Origin: Rhipidocladum racemiflorum
Lineage: Eukaryota > Streptophyta > Magnoliopsida > Poales > Poaceae
Length of the DNA: 64,000 nt
Reading direction: 5' to 3'
Assembly (NCBI GenBank): GCA_036346355.1
Contig: CM070580.1
Span: 29,307,374 to 29,371,373, forward strand
Below are positions 60,019 through 64,000 of the stretch, one piece after another. The stretch's first letter is position 1, and each line of letters opens with the position of its first letter. The position numbers were made by a program, and so were the translations under genes. The notes beneath the pieces were generated by a model. It saw nothing but the letters and a program-made list of their open reading frames with translations. It was not told where the DNA came from and did no database searches.

Positions 60019-61090
60019 AGGCCATGGTGGACGGCGGCTATCCAAATAGCCCTGCAGACCGACCGGCAAAGGAGCTGTCACATGGTCGGTGAGGACCAGG
60101 CGGCCAGCGGCCAGTCGGTCGGAAGCCCGCCAGACACATCATGTTCCACCCCGCGGAGACGACTTGCGACACAGCATTAATCGCGACCTCCGTTCAGACC
60201 TCGACGCCAGGCACCGCGACCGAGAAAGGGAGGAACAACGCCGTCATGCCGACGAGTATGAACGCTACGGCATCCTTCCGCGAGATCGCGAAGTACGCCA
60301 AGCGCGATCCCCTCCACGTCGATCACCACCCGGAGGGTGTTGCGGGGTCATTGAAGGGGTTCGCGCGTTTACCCCTCACCTACGCCGAGTGGTTTAGCCT
60401 GATGGATTTAATCCTAAAGGCATCACTAGGTTTGACGGTGAGAGGGACCCGGAGGCTTGGCTACAGGTATATGCTCTGGCAATGTGTCGGGGCCGCCAGG
60501 GGATCAGTAATGGCAAACTACTTACCGGTTACCCTCTCGCCTGGCCCAAGCATGGCTCACTGGACTCCCGAACTCTATAGATTCCTGGGGAGATGCAATG
60601 AGCATTCATTTCAAATTTCCAAGGCACTTACGAGCGCCCGAGGCACCCCTTGGGACCTATATCAGCTACACCAAAGGAGGAACGAACCCCTCCGGAGTTC
60701 GTCAGCGCTTCATGCATAGAAAAAGCACCGTTCGATGTCACAGATGCGATTGTGATAGCTGCCTTCCGGAAGAGTCGGCGACCCGATCTCATCAAGAAGA
60801 TGTCCCGAAGCCACCAACGTTGGTCCGGAGCTGTTCGCCCTAGCGGACCGTTATGCTTCAGCCTCAGAGGCTTTGGCGGAACAGCGTGACGAGGAAGGAT
60901 CAGTGAACCCCCTCGGAAGGAAAAGAAGCACAAGGGTGAAGAGTGGTGGCGCCATTGCACCGGCTCACCCTCGCGCCCTCAAGGAGGATGGATATGATAA
61001 GGTTATGAACTCGCTTTGCCCCTTCCATCAGAAGGAGACATGCCGCCAAGGACTGCTTCACCCTAAAGAGATTCGCCAGCGAGCAAGAAG
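60019..61090 (+). pseudogene. Tat-lineage gag capsid domain and knuckle, frameshifted
   Basis: Frames change repeatedly. Recognisable parts in order are an RDREREEQRRHADEYERYG charged helix (about 60220-60280), FTPHLRRVVWPDGFNPKGI and ITRFDGERDPEAWLQVYALA capsid start (about 60360-60480), TPWDLYQLHQRRNEPLR (about 60645-60695), DVTDAIVIAAFRK (60737-60775), and a CPFHQKE...KDCFTLKRFASE zinc-knuckle-like segment (about 61018-61090) of the Retand type. At least three shifts are needed to join them. Confidence 0.75.
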
Positions 61091-61692
61091 CAGGTGGACA
61101 AGGTCCGAGTGGACACGCCGCCAACAAGCCACCTCCCCCCGAAGCCGAGGAGGACTATCAGGAAGCCGATCTCGAGCTCAACTACATATTCGGGGGCTCG
61201 GCTGCATATGAGTCCAAGCGGAAGCAAAAGCTCACCGCCCGGGACATCTACGCAGTGCAGCCGGAGACGCCCCAATATGTCTGCTGGTCGAGGTCGCGAT
61301 AACCTCGGACCGCTCGGATCACCCAGATCATGTCCCATTCCGGCGAGGTATCCTCTTGTCTTGGCGCCGTCGTCCACGGCATCAAGCTCAAGAGGGTATT
61401 GATCGACGGTGGGAGCGGGCTCAATGTCCTCTTTGTCAAAACCCTTGACGATATGGGGATTCCGCGGTCGGAGCTAAAGCGCGGATCGTCGCCTTTCCAC
61501 GGTGTCATACCTGGAACTTCTGCGACACCACTCGGACAAATCACTCTGCCGGTCACTTTCGGCGCAAGGGAAATTACCGGACAGAGAACCTTGGCTTCGA
61601 GGTGGCGATTTTCGCAACAAAGATATCATGCCATCTTGGGAGACCAGCGCTGGCCAAGTTCATGGCGATACCCACTCGCATACCGACATTGA
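61091..61692 (+). pseudogene. Tat-lineage aspartic protease
   Basis: After a linker with LELNYIFGGS (about 61170-61200) the frame opens at 61330 with HSGEVSSCLGAVVHGIKLKR and VLIDGGSGLNVLF, the DGGS-type catalytic loop of this lineage (about 61395-61435). It continues to a GIPGTSATPLGQITLPVTFG-like block (about 61505-61560). A frameshift near 61600 leads to a stop at 61692 instead of continuing to the usual ILGRPALAKF, which is readable in the neighbouring frame (HLGRPALAKFMAIPT). Confidence 0.78.
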
Positions 61693-62980
61693 AGATGCCG
61701 GGCCGAGTGGTATCATCGCTCTCTGTGGTGACATGAGGCGATCTTTTTCTGTGACAAGGAAAGCTGCGAGATGGCCGAGTCCCTGGAGGCGCGAGCGGGT
61801 CGGGAGGGGATTCGGCGAGAAGCGGATTCCGACAAGCCGGAAGGCAGCGTCCCTACCCGCAAAGCGCGAAACCCCGGGATCGGCCCCGAGGAAGGTACCA
61901 AAAGAATCCTCCTCGACCCGTCCGATCCGTCGCGAACCGCCTTGATCGGGACAGGGCTCGGAGACAAATAGGAGGACGCGCTCGTCACTTTCCTGCGGGC
62001 AAATAGAGACGTCTTTGCCTGGAAGCCGTCGGACATGCCCGGAGTCCCCAGGGAGGTGATCGAGCACGCATTAAATGTAAACCAATCAGCCAGGCCAGTC
62101 AAGCAAAGGCTGCGACGATTCGCCCAAGACCGTCGACAAGCCATCAGGGAGGAGATTACAAAGCTGCTAGCCGCATGCTTAATCAAAGAAGTGTATCATC
62201 CCGACTGGTTGGCAAACCCTGTACTTGTCCAGAAGAAGAATAAAAGCTGGCGCATGTGTGTTGATTACACCGACCTCAACAAGGCTTGCCCGAAAGATCC
62301 CTTCGGTCTCCCCCGTATTGATCAGGTGGTAGACTCCACTACTGGATCCCAACTACTTAGTTTTCTGGACGCCTACTCAGGCTATCATCAAATCCGGCTT
62401 CGAGAGGAGGATTGCGAGAAGACCTCGTTTATCACCCCATTCGGAGCATATTGCTACATCACCATGCCGTTTGGGAAATTTGAAGAATCTTGGCGCAACT
62501 TATCGAGCGATACTGGTGTTTTCACCATCAGCTCGGACGCAATGTGGAAGCATATGTGGATGATATAGTGGCTAAAACCAAGACAGAAGACAGCCTCACC
62601 TCTGATCTAGCCGAGACATTCGCAAGTCTGAGGGCGTTCCAGATGAGGCTAAACCCTGAGAAGTGCGTTTTCGGAGTTTCCTCCGGGAAACTACTCGGGT
62701 TCATTGTCTCTCATCGCGGATCGAGCCAAACCCGGAGAAAATCGGGGCCATCATAAGGATGGCCCCGCCTGCCAGCCAAAAAGATGTCCAAAAGCTTATA
62801 GGGTGCATGGTAGCGCTTGGCCGGTTTATCTCCCGGTTGGGAGTTCGGGGGATGCCTTTCTTCAAGCTCCTCAAGAAACAAGACCGCTTTGAATGGACGG
62901 CAGAGGCACAACAAGCCTTTGAAGAACTCAAGGTGTTCCTCTCCACCCCTCCACTGCGGGTCTCGCCAGGTGCCAGGTGA
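61693..62980 (+). pseudogene. Tat-lineage reverse transcriptase
   Basis: A linker ending LRANRDVFAWKPSDMPGVPR (61993-62052) follows an in-frame TAG at 61969-61971. RT motifs are VKQRLRRFAQDRR (62098), ANPVLVQKKNKSWRMCVDY (62212), LNKACPKDPFGLPRID (62275), FLDAYSGYHQI (62362) and PFGAYCYITMPFG (62440). A shift near 62475 precedes the catalytic AYVDDIVAKTK (about 62545-62577, another frame). MRLNPEKCVFGV and GKLLGFIVS follow, another shift, and then NPEKIGAIIRMAPP and GRFISRLGVRGMPFFKLLKK. Length and order match Gypsy RT; the frame breaks make it inactive. Confidence 0.85.
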
Positions 62981-64000
62981 ACCTCTCTGCTCTACATAAG
63001 CGGCAACAACTCGTGTAGTCGGCCGTGATAGTTGTGGAACGGGAAGAATCTGGACACCGCTTCGGCGTGCAACGCCCGGTTTATTTTGTCAGCGAAGTGC
63101 TGGGCGAATCCAAGGCGCGATACCCTCAAATCCAGAAGCTGCTGTATGCAATTTTGATCTCGTCACGAAAGCTGAAGCATTATTTCCAAGGACACTCGAT
63201 TTCGGTAGTGACTTCTTTCCCCGTGGGAGAGGTCCTCCATAATCGAGAAGCTACTGGAAGAATTTCAAAGTGGGCAGCCGAACTTGGAGCTTTCGACGTC
63301 TCGTTCAAGCCGCGCACCGCCGTCAAGTCCCAGGTTTTGGCCGACTTTACGGCCGAGTGGACCGAATCCCAAGCTCCCCGCACGGAAGAAGAGCCAGAAT
63401 ATTGGACCATGCACTTCGATGGATCTCTCATGCTTGGCGGGGCAGGGGCGGGAATTCTCCTTGTCTCGCCTAAGGGTGATAGGTTGAAGTATGTCCTTCG
63501 GATTCACTTCCCGGCCTCGAACAATGCCGCAGAGTACGAGGCTCTCATCCATGGGCTCCGCATCGCCACATCACTCGGAATCCGACGGCTGGCGGTTCGG
63601 GTGACTCAGATTGGTGGTGAGCCAAGTACGTAAGGGACTGGTCGTGCGTAGATCAGACTATGACGGACATCTTGCCAATGAGTCCGAGAATTGGAAGGCA
63701 AGTTTGACGATGGAGCTGGTTCATGTCCTCCGTCGCAATAATGAGGCAGCCGACGAGTTGGCTAAAATGGGAGTCACTCGGCAGATGTCCCGAGTGGTAT
63801 CTTCGTCCGTGATCTTTCTGAGCCAACCGTTGCAAAATGACAGAGCCAAGTAAGGATCTCGGGACCGAGTCCTGCTCATTGATCCCAAGCCCAGACGGCC
63901 CCGTACCTTGATTATCTCCTGAAGGACAAACTGCCAGAAGCAGCCGCTCTAGCAGAGCGCGTCTCCCGACAAGCCAAATCCTATGTGGTGGTGGGCGATG
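62981..64000 (+). pseudogene. RNase H plus second (archaeal-type) RNase H of the Tat-lineage element
   Basis: The frame 63025-63633 starts in the ordinary Gypsy RNase H (RPVYFVSEVLGESKARYPQIQ near 63080, KLKHYFQGHSISVV near 63170, GRISKWAAELGAFDVSFKPR near 63257). It passes a VLADFTAEW tether (63335) and enters a second RNase H with MHFDGS (63411), NNAAEYEALIHGLRIA (63520) and a GDSQLVVSQV-like motif broken by a frameshift at about 63600-63611. A further frame (63611-63853) gives LVHVLRRNNEAADELAKM, the end of that domain. Later sequence to 64000 has stops. The D, E and D catalytic positions of the second domain are visible. Confidence 0.82.

Larger units (their letters stand above)
58728..64000 (+). 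mobile_element. Ty3/Gypsy Tat-lineage (Retand-like) element, degenerate, runs off the right edge
   Basis: The order on the plus strand is 5' LTR (58728-59311), PBS, gag (59359-about 61090), protease, RT, RNase H and a second archaeal-type RNase H. The extra RNase H domain after the first is the hallmark of the Tat lineage. Frameshifts occur in gag, at the end of protease, in RT (62490-62560 and near 62700), in the second RNase H near 63600, and there is an in-frame TAG at 61969. Integrase and the 3' LTR would lie beyond 64000. The left TSD candidate is GCCAG (58723-58727). Confidence 0.88.

Noticed and set aside
1..64000. CRISPR arrays, bacterial operons, phage or viral genomes
   Set aside because: None seen. 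Direct repeats here are LTRs, tandem duplications and transposon subterminal repeats; the reverse transcriptases belong to LTR retrotransposons.

Overview
This is a plant nuclear window, almost certainly from a grass and most likely from Oryza (rice or a close relative). The support is compositional: heavy nesting of Ty3/Gypsy and Ty1/Copia LTR retrotransposons, CACTA transposons with TNP2-type transposase, a MITE between two (TA)n tracts that matches the rice Micron family in layout, a hAT MITE, intron-containing genes and GC-rich first exons. There is no prokaryotic-style gene content, CRISPR array or operon.

Layout from left to right. 1-3902: minus-strand Ty3/Gypsy element (chromovirus-like RT, protease and gag, plus an extra ORF before gag), broken by frameshifts and running off the left edge. 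About 4490-5210: mitochondrial-derived DNA carrying the 5' two thirds of a mitochondrial-type trnS(GCU). 5251-31866: a deleted Copia element that hosts a deep nest. A 4.58-kb Gypsy solo LTR (5636-10219, TSD CTCAT) sits in its left LTR. A complete but ORF-less LTR element (11101-30421, minus orientation, TSD CAAGG) sits in its gag. Inside that are a solo LTR (16005-26671, TSD TTAAC), an inverted partial element (17305-20821) and a second 4.5-kb solo LTR (21761-26278, TSD GAACT). 31985-32495: Micron-like MITE. 33300-33482: a possible TruA-type pseudouridine synthase exon. 33907-35720: two truncated LTRs. 35721-39567: CACTA remnant with the N-terminal part of TNP2. 39578-44059: two exons of an RPA/DUF223-like OB-fold protein, whose intron holds a 4.2-kb solo LTR (39666-43867, TSD GTATG) with a hAT MITE inside it.

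44060-52440 is the only gene-like island. It holds one host gene that looks intact, a four-exon minus-strand gene (47718-48863) for a 148-residue HLH plus ACT-like regulator, with a GA-rich 5' leader, a TATA box and a G-box. From 52441 the window returns to transposons: a CACTA relic, a long LTR (about 52697-58727) interrupted by a non-autonomous CACTA element (54463-57759, TSD AGA), which is itself interrupted by a solo LTR (55000-57447, TSD GTTAG). Last comes a plus-strand Tat-lineage Gypsy element (58728 to the right edge) with LTR, PBS, gag, protease, RT and two RNase H domains, also broken by frameshifts.

The most interesting signals are not genes. Four long-LTR copies that differ widely in sequence keep two inverted-repeat motifs whose arms change in a compensating way, and a second LTR family keeps two other hairpins. 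This suggests structural constraint in the LTRs. All similarity statements come from reading by eye; no database or alignment was run.
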